A DNA stretch of 64,000 bases from Desulforhabdus sp. TSK (GTDB taxonomy: Bacteria > Desulfobacterota > Syntrophobacteria > Syntrophobacterales > Syntrophobacteraceae): assembly GCF_022836495.1 (NCBI RefSeq), contig NZ_BQXM01000012.1, positions 1 through 64,000 of the forward strand. The letters are read 5' to 3'. This document shows positions 43,165 through 52,168 of the stretch, piece after piece. Both the position numbers and the translations under genes were made by a program. The notes under the pieces were generated by a model. It ran no database searches. It saw only the letters and a list, made by a program, of their open reading frames with translations, and was not told the DNA's origin. Numbering within the stretch: the stretch's first letter is position 1; each line of letters opens with the position of its first letter.

Positions 43165-44748
43165 CTATTCACGCAGCTTAAATCTCTGTATTTTTCCGGT
43201 GGCGGTCATGGGCAGCTCTGCCGTGAACTCCACCCATCGGGGATACTTGTAAGGGGCAAGGCGATCTTTCACAAACTTTTGAAGCTCCTTTCCAAGGTCA
43301 TCTCCAGGGGTGAAGCCCTTGTTGAGGACAATGAATGCCTTGGGTTTGATGAGGTCCTCCTCATCCCGCTTGGCCACCACGGCACACTGGGCGACCGCCG
43401 GGTGATCCAGCAGGGTGGCTTCCACCTCCAGGGGTGAAACCCAAATGCCGCTGACTTTCAGCGTGTCGTTGGAACGGCCGCTGTAGTGGAAATACCCTTC
43501 CTCGTCAATGGAGACGACATCCCCGGTCTTCATCCATCCGTCTCTGAAGGTCTCCTTATTCTGCTCCGGCTTGTTCCAGTAGCCGACCGCAAGGGATTCG
43601 CTGGTGACCCACAAATCACCCGTCTGGCCCATGGGGACTTCGGCGAGATCGTCGTCGAGGATCTTCACCTGGTAGCCCTTCAGCAGCGTGCCGGAACAGC
43701 CGATCTTCACCTTCCCCGGATGATTGCTGATGTAAATCCAACTGACCTCTGAAGACCCCAGCCCGTCCAGAATTTCGACCTTGAAGCGATCCACCCACCG
43801 TTTGTAGATGGGGCCCGGCAGCGCTTCACCGGCCGACGTGCAATATCGGAGAAAGCTGAAATCGGGTTGGAGCTTTTTCTCATCCAGGGCTTGCAGCATC
43901 TGGGCGTAAGCGGTCGGAACCGAAAAAAACATGGTTGGCCGATACTTCTGGAGATTGTTGAGGGTGTTTTCAGGAAGCGGACGCTGCTCATCCAGGACGA
44001 CTGCCGCCGCATAATAAAAGGGAAGATAGAGCCCCATGTTCAGGCCGTAGGAAAAGAACAGCCTTGGAACTCCGTGAACGATATTGTCCGGCTTAAAATC
44101 GAGAACATGATGCCCATAGGTTTCCACAGCATAAACCAGGTCCTTGTGCAAATGGATCACCCCTTTGGGCTTCCCTGTCGTACCCGAGGTGTAAAGCCAG
44201 TAGGAATGGTCGGTGGGAGTGGTGGGATAGACATCCAGGGCGGGTGACGCCTCCGACTGGATTTGTCCGAGGGAGGGGTGATCCCCAACAGATTTTCCTC
44301 GCACCACGATGCGCTTCAGTTTTGTCTGGCTGACGGACAAATCAGCGATCTTGGAGAGCAGATCTTCTTCCACGACCAGCACCGTGGCTTCCGAATCGAT
44401 GATGAAGTATTGCAGATCCGCCGGCGTTGTGAGGATGTTCAGGGGTACGGGAACCGCTCCAATTTTCATGGCCCCGAAGAAAACGGCGATGAAATCGGGA
44501 CTGTCGTGCATCATCATCAGGACACGATCGCCCTTCTGAACCCCCAGCTTGGAAAGGGCATTTCCCGTCTGGTTGGTGAGGCGGTAAACATCCTGATAGG
44601 TGATCCTTTCATCTTTAAAATAGATGGCTATCCGGTTTCCCCGTCCATTCTCAATATGCCGCTCCAAGAGCAGGCTTACCATGTTGAATTGTTCCGGCAG
44701 TGCAAAGCCATTTTCCCAGGGTTTAATGTTTATGTCTTTGAATTCCAT
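43165..44748 (-). CDS. Benzoate-CoA-ligase-family AMP-forming ligase, second copy
   Basis: A 527-residue ligase of the same family as the one at 33893 but clearly divergent from it. Motifs: ERHIENGRGNRIAI near the start, YTSGTTGKPKGVIHL for ATP, RLFFSYGLNMGLYLP, DGLGSSEV, and the C-terminal lysine in TGKIQRFKLR. I use the ATG at 44748 (AGGAG 9 bases upstream) rather than 44775. It probably activates a different aromatic acid, such as a hydroxybenzoate or a methylbenzoate, or serves under other conditions. A weaker sigma-54-like site is at 44962. Confidence 0.85.
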   Translation of the reverse strand: MEFKDINIKPWENGFALPEQFNMVSLLLERHIENGRGNRIAIYFKDERITYQDVYRLTNQTGNALSKLGVQKGDRVLMMMHDSPDFIAVFFGAMKIGAVPVPLNILTTPADLQYFIIDSEATVLVVEEDLLSKIADLSVSQTKLKRIVVRGKSVGDHPSLGQIQSEASPALDVYPTTPTDHSYWLYTSGTTGKPKGVIHLHKDLVYAVETYGHHVLDFKPDNIVHGVPRLFFSYGLNMGLYLPFYYAAAVVLDEQRPLPENTLNNLQKYRPTMFFSVPTAYAQMLQALDEKKLQPDFSFLRYCTSAGEALPGPIYKRWVDRFKVEILDGLGSSEVSWIYISNHPGKVKIGCSGTLLKGYQVKILDDDLAEVPMGQTGDLWVTSESLAVGYWNKPEQNKETFRDGWMKTGDVVSIDEEGYFHYSGRSNDTLKVSGIWVSPLEVEATLLDHPAVAQCAVVAKRDEEDLIKPKAFIVLNKGFTPGDDLGKELQKFVKDRLAPYKYPRWVEFTAELPMTATGKIQRFKLRE

Positions 44749-44961
44749 CGATCTGGTCTCCTCTTTGACGGGCATGATAAGGGTCCTTACCTCTTCTATT
44801 CACCAATTCACCGACGGTTCGGCTTCTCCTTGAATCCGCGTGGAGAATACAAACCTTTGTAGTCACACACCATATGGACAACGTGTGCGACTGCGGATCC
44901 TGGGCAGTCGGGCAGCTTCTGACGGCATCAGCGGGAACGGTTACAGCGTGAGATGGAAAGA

Positions 44962-44977
44962 TGCATGGGCTGATCCA
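44962..44977 (-). promoter_or_regulatory. Possible sigma-54 promoter of the second ligase gene
   Basis: On the minus strand TGGATC-AGCCC-ATGCAT has the GG and GC pair with the right 10-base spacing but two mismatches in the -24 box. It is about 215 bases before the ligase ATG. Confidence 0.35.
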
Positions 44978-45099
44978 CCGCTTCCGTGGGGATGAGAATC
45001 TGAAGACATTCCAGGCGCAGGCAATCCATTGGAGTGAAATCCAGCCCGATTCCTGGAGGAACACTCGTCCCGTCCGGGTGAGGAGAAAATCGCCTCTTT

Positions 45100-45300
45100 T
45101 GTGGTTATAAATTTACTATAATGAACTCGATCTATCCTCTCGATAATAGGATTATGAAATTTTCACCATAAAAACAAGAGAAATATTGAGATGTCTAGAT
45201 TCTTATGACAGGAATTTCAGAAGATGACAAGCGGTTTTTAATTCATCGGTATGAATTAAATTCAATTCAGTATAATGAATTTACCCATGATTCGTGGGGA
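45100..45300. other. AT-rich control region with TTCAT/ATGAA repeats
   Basis: Within a 750-base gene-free gap this AT-rich stretch holds AATTCAT-CGGT-ATGAATT (an exact dyad near 45240-45257) and TATAATGAA at two places, the core also found in the palindrome at 5830. It lies upstream of the second ligase (minus strand) and is a plausible regulator site. The flanks 44980-45100 and 45300-45400 show nothing recognised. Confidence 0.35.
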
Positions 45301-45407
45301 GTATCCCAGCACGTGTGGGAATCGCCACTGGAGGGAACGAGGGACGGAAAACGACGGACTCCCGTCGAGGGATGGGGGACAGACTTACGGAGGCCCATGA
45401 AACAAAA

Positions 45408-45434
45408 CGGCCTCATGCCAAAGGCATGAGGCCG
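45408..45434 (-). terminator. Rho-independent terminator after the biotin carrier gene
   Basis: CGGCCTCATGCC (45408-45419) and GGCATGAGGCCG (45423-45434) form a perfect 12-bp stem with a 3-base loop. Reading the minus strand it is followed by TTTTGTTT. It lies 65 bases beyond the last gene of the glutaconyl-CoA decarboxylase operon. Confidence 0.85.
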
Positions 45435-45498
45435 GTGTGACTCAGTCAGCAAGACTGTCAGATGCTAAGAAATGTCAGCTCATGGACTGCTCGTGGGA

Positions 45499-45714
45499 TC
45501 AACCAATGACGAGCAGTACAGCACCCTCGTCCACGGCGTCACCCTTTTTGAAATTGACCTTCTGAACAACACCCGCAACAGGGCTTTCGATGGCGTTTTC
45601 CATCTTCATGGCTTCCAACACCACCACAACATCGCCCTCCTTGACGGTTTGCCCCTCCTGGACTGTCAGCTCCCAGACTTTACCCGGCATTGGTGCTTCA
45701 ATACTTGTTGCCAT
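45499..45714 (-). CDS. Biotin carboxyl carrier protein (glutaconyl-CoA decarboxylase gamma-type)
   Basis: A 71-residue lone biotinyl domain. The biotin attachment lysine is K37 in LEAMKMEN, with the mirror-half pattern APMPGKV and SPVAGVV. There is no Pro/Ala linker, unlike the longer GcdC of Acidaminococcus. It would carry the carboxyl group from GcdA to the membrane protein GcdB. GAGGAG stands before the ATG. It is the last gene of the minus-strand operon, after TerC and kinase genes. Confidence 0.9.
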   Translation of the reverse strand: MATSIEAPMPGKVWELTVQEGQTVKEGDVVVVLEAMKMENAIESPVAGVVQKVNFKKGDAVDEGAVLLVIG

Positions 45715-45892
45715 TGACTACTCCTCCTCTTTGCTAAAATGCTTCAACAAGTTCAACTTCGGCGCCTCGATGCCTGGTGGCGCCTGATCCCTTTTCTTAC
45801 TCCATCACGGCACAACGAACTGCCGAGCCCCACTCGATCCCTCCAGGGCTCGAGCTCCAAACACGTCCAGCAGCAGTGTACGCACCGGATGC

Positions 45893-46696
45893 TTATCCGC
45901 GATAATGCAGCTCGCATTTGACAGGCAATTCCCCGGCCAGCTTTCGAGCAAAGTCTTCGACCCGGGAGTGCTCCTTCGGGTTGTGAACCACTCCTCGCAG
46001 CACCAACTGCTTGCCGTCGTATTCCACATCGAACGTTGGAAGCAGAAAGGCGGGATTCGTGAGAATGGCGGCCTTGATCCGCACCGCCTCCGCCCGCATC
46101 AGAAGTGTCTTCTGAGCTGCTTCGGTCTTTCGCCCATCCCGATCACGCAGAAGCTCCATGACTGCCGCCGCCACTTCTTCGACCGACATTTTACCCGTAT
46201 CGAAGGTAAAGTCAAACTCGGAAGGATCATTCACTTCTTTGCCGTAGAGGGCGCGGATGAAGCCGACTCTTTCGCGATCCACCTTCTCCGCGAGCCAGCG
46301 GGCCATCCCCTGATCCACGGAATCACGCTTCATGATCCTTTCCACCCTCGCATCCAGTGGGGCGACGACTCGAATGCTGAGAGCGTGCGGGATCCCTTTC
46401 AGGAGAAACCCACCCCCCCGGCCCATGATAACGACATTGTCCCCGGCGGCATGGGTCAGGATGGTTTTCTGGATCATGGCGCCAAAGCCCCGGAATGACC
46501 AGTCGTATTTCTCCCAGATACTGGGAGAGTGCTCATCGAGATCTTTTGCCCATTTCTCCCATTTGTCCCCAAGGGTCCTGATCTCGCTGAGGATGGACTC
46601 CTTGTCCACATACTCATATCCCAGGGATTCCGCGACTTTCTGACCGATCTCCCTTCCACCGCTCCCAAATTCCCGCGACACTGATAGAATGGCCAT
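45893..46696 (-). CDS. Cytidylate-kinase-like protein with C-terminal BON-like domain
   Basis: A 267-residue protein. Residues 1-185 match the cytidylate-kinase-like family, with an unusual P-loop SREFGSGGREIG (about 6-17) and MGRGGGFLL. The last 65 residues (AEAVRIKAAILT, then VEYDGKQLVLRGVV) resemble a BON domain, which binds phospholipid or ligands in other proteins. The fusion is uncommon as far as I know. GAGGT precedes the ATG. It lies between TerC and the biotin carrier in the gcd operon; a link to CO2 or Na+ handling is unproven. Confidence 0.75.
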   Translation of the reverse strand: MAILSVSREFGSGGREIGQKVAESLGYEYVDKESILSEIRTLGDKWEKWAKDLDEHSPSIWEKYDWSFRGFGAMIQKTILTHAAGDNVVIMGRGGGFLLKGIPHALSIRVVAPLDARVERIMKRDSVDQGMARWLAEKVDRERVGFIRALYGKEVNDPSEFDFTFDTGKMSVEEVAAAVMELLRDRDGRKTEAAQKTLLMRAEAVRIKAAILTNPAFLLPTFDVEYDGKQLVLRGVVHNPKEHSRVEDFARKLAGELPVKCELHYRG

Positions 46697-46790
46697 AATT
46701 ACCTCACCCGCTCCTCATCCTGGTTCACCGGTTCAGCCTTCACTGCATGCGTCGAGGCATTCATCCACAGGCATGCACCCGTTATGCAGC

Positions 46791-47531
46791 TCACCCGGAA
46801 CGACCTCCGTGCTCACCATGCCCTTCCGCGGCTTCCTGCGTCCTGACCATCCACTTGATCCAGAGCTTGCCCACCACGATGACGCCGACGGCAAAAAGAG
46901 CTTCCATTGAATATTGGAACGCTTTGCTCGGAGCCAGCCAACGGGTGACAACGGGATCGGTGAAGATCATCTCGGCCCCCACCCTGCCCAGTATCGCAGC
47001 GCCAATGTAAACGATGATGGGATACTTGTCCATGAGCATGGACAACAGGTTGCTCGTGAAAACGACGAAGGGAATGCTCAACCCAAGGCCGAACAGGAGC
47101 AGGAACAGGTTTCCGTGAGAGGCCCCTCCCACGGCCAGCATGTTGTCGAGGGCCATGGTGATGTCTGCGATGACGATGAGCTTGACGGCCTGGCCGATGG
47201 TCGTCGCCTCTTTGTCGAGGCTTTCCTCAGGAGCGCCCTCTATGAAAAGTTTCACGGCGATCCACAGGATCAGGCAACCGCCCACCAGTTTGATGTAGTT
47301 GATCTGCAGGAGCTGAGAGACAAAAAAGGTAAGAATGACACGCAGAATGACCGCAGCACCGGCGCCAAACAAGATGCCCTTTCGCCTCTGGTCTGCAGGA
47401 AGGGACCGCACGGCCATGGCGATGACGACTGCGTTGTCCCCTGCCAGGATCAGGTCGATGATGACGATACTGAAGAGGGCAGTGAAAAAATTCCAGTCTA
47501 AATGAAAACTTGTCAGTGTGCTCCAGTCCAA
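46791..47531 (-). CDS. TerC-family integral membrane protein (YjbE-type)
   Basis: A 246-residue protein with seven hydrophobic segments and the TerC acidic motifs LAGDNAVVIAMA and ITMALDNMLAV. TerC proteins are linked to metal export (manganese) and membrane stress. The start is a TTG at 47531, 7 bases after GGAGG. It lies 103 bases after gcdB and before the kinase-like gene. Why it belongs to a decarboxylase operon is unclear; a metal supply or export role for the biotin-dependent enzyme is only speculation. Confidence 0.85.
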   Translation of the reverse strand: MDWSTLTSFHLDWNFFTALFSIVIIDLILAGDNAVVIAMAVRSLPADQRRKGILFGAGAAVILRVILTFFVSQLLQINYIKLVGGCLILWIAVKLFIEGAPEESLDKEATTIGQAVKLIVIADITMALDNMLAVGGASHGNLFLLLFGLGLSIPFVVFTSNLLSMLMDKYPIIVYIGAAILGRVGAEMIFTDPVVTRWLAPSKAFQYSMEALFAVGVIVVGKLWIKWMVRTQEAAEGHGEHGGRSG

Positions 47532-47634
47532 TGGTCATCCTCCTTTTTCCGGAACTGCATCGAGATGAGACGCGGAGGAGGGCCACAGAGAAAGCCCTCT
47601 ACCCATCGCCACACTCGCGAGCCGAAAACCGCCC

Positions 47635-48774
47635 CTAACCCAGGCCCATTCCCTTGAGTACGGAGAGCATGATGGCGGCGGCCATGATGGAGCCGATCTG
47701 GCCTCCCGTGTTGGCGCCCATGGCGTGCATCAACAGCCAGTTGTTCCTGTCGTAACGGCGGCCTTCCGTCATCACCACACGTGCCGCCATGGGATAGGCG
47801 GAAATTCCGGCGGCTCCCAGGAGGGGATTGATCTTGCCGCCACTCAGGACACACATGATCTTCCCAAAAAGGACCCCGGTCACGGTGTCGAGACAGATGG
47901 CGCCCAGTCCCAGCGCCAGGATAATGAGGGTCTGTGCTTTCAGGAAGGCCGCCCCTTCCATGGTGGCACCGATGGAAAGCCCCAGGAGGAGCGTGACGAT
48001 GTTGGGAATTTCATTTTCCGCAGCACCTGTGAGGCGGCTGACGACCCCGCTTTCCTTCATGAGATTCCCCAGCATCAGCATGCCCATGAGAGGTGTTCCC
48101 ATGGGGGCGATGAGGCAGGTCAGGATCGTCACGCCAATGGGAAAGAGGATTTTCAAGCTCTTGGAAACGGACTTTTTGGGGTACGGCATGCGGATCTTCC
48201 GTTCCTTTTCCGTTGTGAGAAGCTTCATGATGGGAGGCTGAAGGAGGGGAACGAGGGACATATATGAATAGGCCGCGACGGAGACGGCACCCAGGAGATG
48301 TGGAGCGTACTTGGAAGCGACATAGATGGAAGTCGGACCGTCACAGGCCCCGATGATCCCGATGGTGGCCGCATCCAGCAGGTTGAATCCCAGCCCCAAC
48401 GCGACCAGCAACGTGATGAAAATACCGAACTGGCCGGCAGCCCCCAGGAGCAGGATCTTGGGATTTTCCAATAAAGGCGTGAAATCGGTCATCGCCCCGA
48501 TCCCTATGAAAATCAGGCAAGGGAAGACTTCCGTAATGACTCCAAAATCATAAAAGAACCGAAGAAGTCCATGTTCCTCCATGACCCCGCTCATGGGGAT
48601 GTTCACCATCACGGCCCCGAATCCGATGGGAAGCAGGAGCAGCGGTTCATAGCCCTTTTGGATTCCGAGCCAGAGCAGCATGCATCCCACAGCCATCATC
48701 ACCACACCCTCGATGGTGAGGGCGCTGAGTCCCATGACCAGGCTGCTCAGCGCGGACAGAATCATCGATTCCAT
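47635..48774 (-). CDS. gcdB: Na+-translocating glutaconyl-CoA decarboxylase beta subunit GcdB
   Basis: A 379-residue membrane protein of the OadB/GcdB/MmdB family with 9-11 hydrophobic segments. The Na+ path residues lie in IGACDGPTSIY (D145) and in the C-terminal GANTGGQIGSI. It removes CO2 from carboxybiotin and couples this to Na+ export. Its ATG shares one base with the stop of the small gamma subunit gene (TAATG), so translation is coupled. The usual family length is 375-430 residues. Confidence 0.93.
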   Translation of the reverse strand: MESMILSALSSLVMGLSALTIEGVVMMAVGCMLLWLGIQKGYEPLLLLPIGFGAVMVNIPMSGVMEEHGLLRFFYDFGVITEVFPCLIFIGIGAMTDFTPLLENPKILLLGAAGQFGIFITLLVALGLGFNLLDAATIGIIGACDGPTSIYVASKYAPHLLGAVSVAAYSYMSLVPLLQPPIMKLLTTEKERKIRMPYPKKSVSKSLKILFPIGVTILTCLIAPMGTPLMGMLMLGNLMKESGVVSRLTGAAENEIPNIVTLLLGLSIGATMEGAAFLKAQTLIILALGLGAICLDTVTGVLFGKIMCVLSGGKINPLLGAAGISAYPMAARVVMTEGRRYDRNNWLLMHAMGANTGGQIGSIMAAAIMLSVLKGMGLG

Positions 48775-48920
48775 TATTTATTCTCCTCCACGGCCTCTTC
48801 CTCCGTGTAAGGCAGCAGGCGCTTCCCGATGTTCACCACCAGGATAATGAATCCGAGGCTCAAAAGGGTCCCGCCCATGCCAACGAACATGATTACCAAT
48901 CCCTGGCTGAGTGTATCCAT
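48774..48920 (-). CDS. Mini OadG-like (gamma/delta) subunit of the Na+-pumping decarboxylase
   Basis: A 48-residue protein, MDTLSQGLVIMFVGMG at the start, with one membrane helix (about residues 6-30) and an acidic end (EEEAVEENK). A near-perfect ribosome site GAGGTGAT lies 4 bases before the ATG, and its stop overlaps the gcdB start. In this family OadG/GcdD subunits anchor the carboxyltransferase to the membrane subunit; they are usually 80-110 residues, so this one keeps only the anchor. Confidence 0.85.
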   Translation of the reverse strand: MDTLSQGLVIMFVGMGGTLLSLGFIILVVNIGKRLLPYTEEEAVEENK

Positions 48921-49014
48921 ATCGATCACCTCATTCCTGCCGTAAGGAGCGCCCCGGCACCACGATGATCGGCGGCGATCGATGTGTGGAGCCGGGGCGC
49001 AGGGTATTGCAGAC

Positions 49015-50748
49015 TTACCCGCGGATGATCCTGGGGAGAATCATCTGGTGCTGGGCGCAGATGGACTTGGGATTCTGGTACACACAGCCGACAAAAGCCT
49101 GCATGTATTTTCTGATGTCGGCGAAGCTCACGACCTCATCCACAAAGCCGGACTTGGCGCAGTAGGCGGGCCGGGACGTATCGGTGTAAAGCTGGACGAG
49201 CTCGTTCATCTTGTCGATGGTGGGAGCCAGGGGCTTGCCGGCATCCTTGTCTTTCACCAGCCTTCGCGCATAGGAAGCTGCCGCGGCGGTCTCACCGTGC
49301 ATGACGTAAATTTCCGTCGTGGGAACCCCCAGGGTGAAAGCGTTGTGGTTGTTGGCGGTGGGGCCGCCCATGACATAGTGAGCCGCGGCGGTGCCTTTTC
49401 TCAGGACCACGAGCATCATGGGAACGTCCGTCTGTTCGATGGAGTAGATGAGAGACTGGCCCAACCCCAGCAGTTCGGCCTTCTCCGCGATGTCGCCCAC
49501 ATCGATGCCGCTGGTGTCCTGGAACCAGACGATGGGTACCCGATCGCGTCCGCACAGGGTTACGAACTCGTTCATCTTGATGAGGCCCTGTCGATAGAGC
49601 TTGCCGCCGATGCCGGGATAGTCGGCGTATTCGGGATAGCCTTTGGGCATGAAGCCCTGGCGGTTGCCGATGACACCCACGGGAAAGCCGTCCACTTTCG
49701 TCAGAGCACAATAAATCTCGGGTCCATACCCCGGGCGAAACTCCAGGTGCTCGCTGCCGTCCACCAATCTGGCCACCACTTCGTCGAAAGAGTAGACTCT
49801 CTTCTGGTTGAAGGGCACAATCCGCTCGATTTCGGCCGGATCGAGACGGGGGGGCTTGGGCTCGGCGACGCGGAAAAATTTCGGGTTATATGCCGGCATG
49901 TCCTTCATGTAATCCTTGATGCCATCCAGGGCGCCCTTCTCGGTTTCGTACACGTAGCGGAAGAAACCCGTGGCATCGTGGTGGATTTGCACGCTTCCCG
50001 GAGGCAGCTCTTTGAACTTTCTCGTCGCATCGATGAGGGCCTCGCAGCCTTCCTCATCGAAGGAGCCCTTGGGGCTCATGCCGCTGACGATACCGCCCCC
50101 ACCGACTGCCATGTTGGCATCCTTGTGGGCAATGAGAATCGTGGGGCTGACGGCCTGATAGCCGCCTCCGGCGGGGTTCGTCCCATAGATGGCGGCCAGA
50201 ACGGGAAGGCCCATCTGCTGCAGTTCGGCATGGCGGAAAAAGGTCGTTCCACTTCCTCTGCGGTTGGCATAGACCAGATGCTGCTCGGGGAGCTTGACGC
50301 CGCTGCAGTTCACCAGCCAGACGAGGGGCACGTGCAGGCGCTTGGCCATGTCCGTCACGCGGAGGATATTTTCCGACTGTCCGGCGATCCATGCACCCGC
50401 CATCACCTTGTTGTCGAACCCGATGATGACGGCCCACTTGCCGGAGATTTTCCCCAGGCCGTCGATCACGCCGGTGGTGCCTTCTTCGTTCTGCATGGGA
50501 TCATAAAGGGTATGGAGGGGGCACCAGGTGCCGGGGTCCACCAGGTATTCCAGGCGCTGCCAGACGGTCATCTGTCCGCGATCGTTGACTTTCTTCTCGG
50601 GAATGCCTGCATTTTTGACGCGCTGAATCTCTTCGGCCAGCAGCTTCTCCACCTGCTTGATCTGTTCAACGCTCTCGGCGGAATCGGACAGCTGTCGGTC
50701 CGTCAACGGACGACCGAATTCGGGCATTTTTTCAAAATAAGGCTTCAT
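49015..50748 (-). CDS. gcdA: Glutaconyl-CoA decarboxylase alpha subunit (carboxyltransferase) GcdA
   Basis: A 577-residue carboxyltransferase with two crotonase-type halves. It moves the carboxyl group from glutaconyl-CoA to biotin. The start (MKPYFEKMPEFGRPL) and length match GcdA rather than the 510-520-residue propionyl- or methylmalonyl-CoA carboxyltransferases. Oxyanion-hole glycines are visible in GTNPAGGGY and GGPTANNHNAF. AGGA lies 9 bases before the ATG. Downstream it is followed by gamma, GcdB and later the biotin carrier; upstream lies a glutaryl-CoA-dehydrogenase-like gene. Confidence 0.93.
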   Translation of the reverse strand: MKPYFEKMPEFGRPLTDRQLSDSAESVEQIKQVEKLLAEEIQRVKNAGIPEKKVNDRGQMTVWQRLEYLVDPGTWCPLHTLYDPMQNEEGTTGVIDGLGKISGKWAVIIGFDNKVMAGAWIAGQSENILRVTDMAKRLHVPLVWLVNCSGVKLPEQHLVYANRRGSGTTFFRHAELQQMGLPVLAAIYGTNPAGGGYQAVSPTILIAHKDANMAVGGGGIVSGMSPKGSFDEEGCEALIDATRKFKELPPGSVQIHHDATGFFRYVYETEKGALDGIKDYMKDMPAYNPKFFRVAEPKPPRLDPAEIERIVPFNQKRVYSFDEVVARLVDGSEHLEFRPGYGPEIYCALTKVDGFPVGVIGNRQGFMPKGYPEYADYPGIGGKLYRQGLIKMNEFVTLCGRDRVPIVWFQDTSGIDVGDIAEKAELLGLGQSLIYSIEQTDVPMMLVVLRKGTAAAHYVMGGPTANNHNAFTLGVPTTEIYVMHGETAAAASYARRLVKDKDAGKPLAPTIDKMNELVQLYTDTSRPAYCAKSGFVDEVVSFADIRKYMQAFVGCVYQNPKSICAQHQMILPRIIRG

Positions 50749-50827
50749 AGATATTTTTCCTCTTCGGGTCAGCTCAAAGGGAGCAAGCTGTATGTCGTTG
50801 GGAGTGATAACTTTCAGGATTCATGCT

Positions 50828-50856
50828 GTATTACTGCGAAAAACGATGATCTTCAA
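50828..50856 (-). promoter_or_regulatory. Candidate internal promoter for gcdA
   Basis: On the minus strand TTGAAG (50851-50856) and TAATAC (50828-50833) are 17 bases apart, 80 bases before the gcdA ATG and just downstream of the terminator-like structures. Confidence 0.5.
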
Positions 50857-50888
50857 GTCGGATCTTCACACCGCTCGTCCCGTAAAAC

Positions 50889-50999
50889 GAAAAAAAATCG
50901 GGAGGTGACGCCCGACGTGAGATTTTCATGTCCGGGAGTACGATCGTACGGTGCTCCCGGACATGCCGGGTTGGGGCTCCCGGAAAAACCGGGGCCCCC
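50889..50999 (-). terminator. Cluster of three hairpins between the dehydrogenase and gcdA
   Basis: Reading the minus strand after the dehydrogenase stop there are: a GC-rich hairpin at 50973-50999, a perfect 12-bp stem CATGTCCGGGAG/CTCCCGGACATG (50927-50965, its loop containing TACGATCGTA), and a 5-bp stem TCGGG/CCCGA followed by eight T (50889-50916). The last has terminator form. Partial termination would set the ratio of dehydrogenase to decarboxylase. Confidence 0.55.
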
Positions 51000-51010
51000 T
51001 TGGCGGTGTT

Positions 51011-52168
51011 TTATCGATTCTGGGAATGGCCGCAGGAGATGCCGGCAATAATCGTCTTCTGGATGTTGGAGGTCCCTTCCACAACCTGGAGAGACTTGAC
51101 ATCACGATAGTAGCGCTCGATGGGGTATTCCGTCGAGAAACCGTAAGAACCGAAGATTTTCATGGATTCATTGGCTGCATGGACGGCTGCTTCACAGGCA
51201 AAGAACTTGGCGATGGAGGTTTCGTGCTGGTTGGGCTTGCCCTGGTCTTTGTAATAAGCGGCTTTGTAGACGAGGAGCTGAGCAGCGTCATGCTCGGCGA
51301 CCATTTCGGCGATTTGCCCCTGGATCAACTGGAACTTGGAGATAGGCTGGCCGAACTGAGTACGCTCGTTGGCATACTTAATGGCCAGATCGATACAACC
51401 GCCGCCCGCGCCCAGCGCTCCGGCAGCACAGCCCAGACGGGTGTTGTTGAGCTGGAACATGCAGATGTTGAATCCCTGGCCCACTTCGCCCAGGACGTTC
51501 TCCTTGGGGACCTTGACGGCGTCGAAGGAGATTTCACCGGTGGGGGCGCAGTGGAGTCCCAGCTTCGTTTCGATGGGCAGAGCCGTGACGCCCGGGGAAT
51601 TCTTCAGGTCCACGATGAAGCAGGTCATGCCCTTATACTTCTTTTCCTTGTCCGTGTAGGCATAAACGAGCCCATAGTCGCCGACGTGGGCGTTGCTGAT
51701 CCACATCTTCTGACCGTTGATCTCCCAGTGGTCGCCTTTGTCCTTGGCCGTCGTCCTCATGCCGGAGACATCGGAGCCGACGTTGGGCTCGGTGATGGCA
51801 AAGAAGCCAAGCTTCTCACCGGATACCCAACCGGGGATGAATTTCTCCTTCTGCTCCTTGGTCCCAAACTTGTTGACGGTACAGGCGGGTCCGAGGTTCT
51901 GCATGTTGAAGGGCACGCGCCAGGAGGGAGACACCTTGGCGATCTGCTCTGCCATGATGGCGGATTCCAGAAAACCCATGCCGTTTCCGCCGTACTCTTC
52001 GGGGATGGCGCAGCCGAAAAAGCCCAGCTCACCCATCTTCTGCACCAGTTCCGGACGAAAACGGTGCTCTTTTTCGTCCTGCTCCATGGTGGGCATGATT
52101 TCATTTTCGGCGAAACGGCGTGCCTGCTCCTGAACCATTCTTTGTTCTTCGTTCAACTCAAGAATCAT
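51011..52168 (-). CDS. Acyl-CoA dehydrogenase, probably glutaryl-CoA dehydrogenase (non-decarboxylating type)
   Basis: A 385-residue acyl-CoA dehydrogenase with FFAITEPNVGSD, KMWISNAHVGD, NERTQFGQP, and the catalytic glutamate in VVEGTSNIQ. It is next to a complete Na+-pumping glutaconyl-CoA decarboxylase. In Desulfococcus the glutaryl-CoA dehydrogenase stops at glutaconyl-CoA, and a separate decarboxylase completes the reaction; the gene order here suggests the same. GGAGG precedes the ATG at 52168. The fold is certain; the substrate is inferred from context. Confidence 0.83.
   Translation of the reverse strand: MILELNEEQRMVQEQARRFAENEIMPTMEQDEKEHRFRPELVQKMGELGFFGCAIPEEYGGNGMGFLESAIMAEQIAKVSPSWRVPFNMQNLGPACTVNKFGTKEQKEKFIPGWVSGEKLGFFAITEPNVGSDVSGMRTTAKDKGDHWEINGQKMWISNAHVGDYGLVYAYTDKEKKYKGMTCFIVDLKNSPGVTALPIETKLGLHCAPTGEISFDAVKVPKENVLGEVGQGFNICMFQLNNTRLGCAAGALGAGGGCIDLAIKYANERTQFGQPISKFQLIQGQIAEMVAEHDAAQLLVYKAAYYKDQGKPNQHETSIAKFFACEAAVHAANESMKIFGSYGFSTEYPIERYYRDVKSLQVVEGTSNIQKTIIAGISCGHSQNR

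Noticed and set aside
48982-51051. 689-codon plus-strand frame opposite gcdA
   Set aside because: Antisense to a gene with unmistakable GcdA similarity; His/Gly/Asp-rich composition and no start context.
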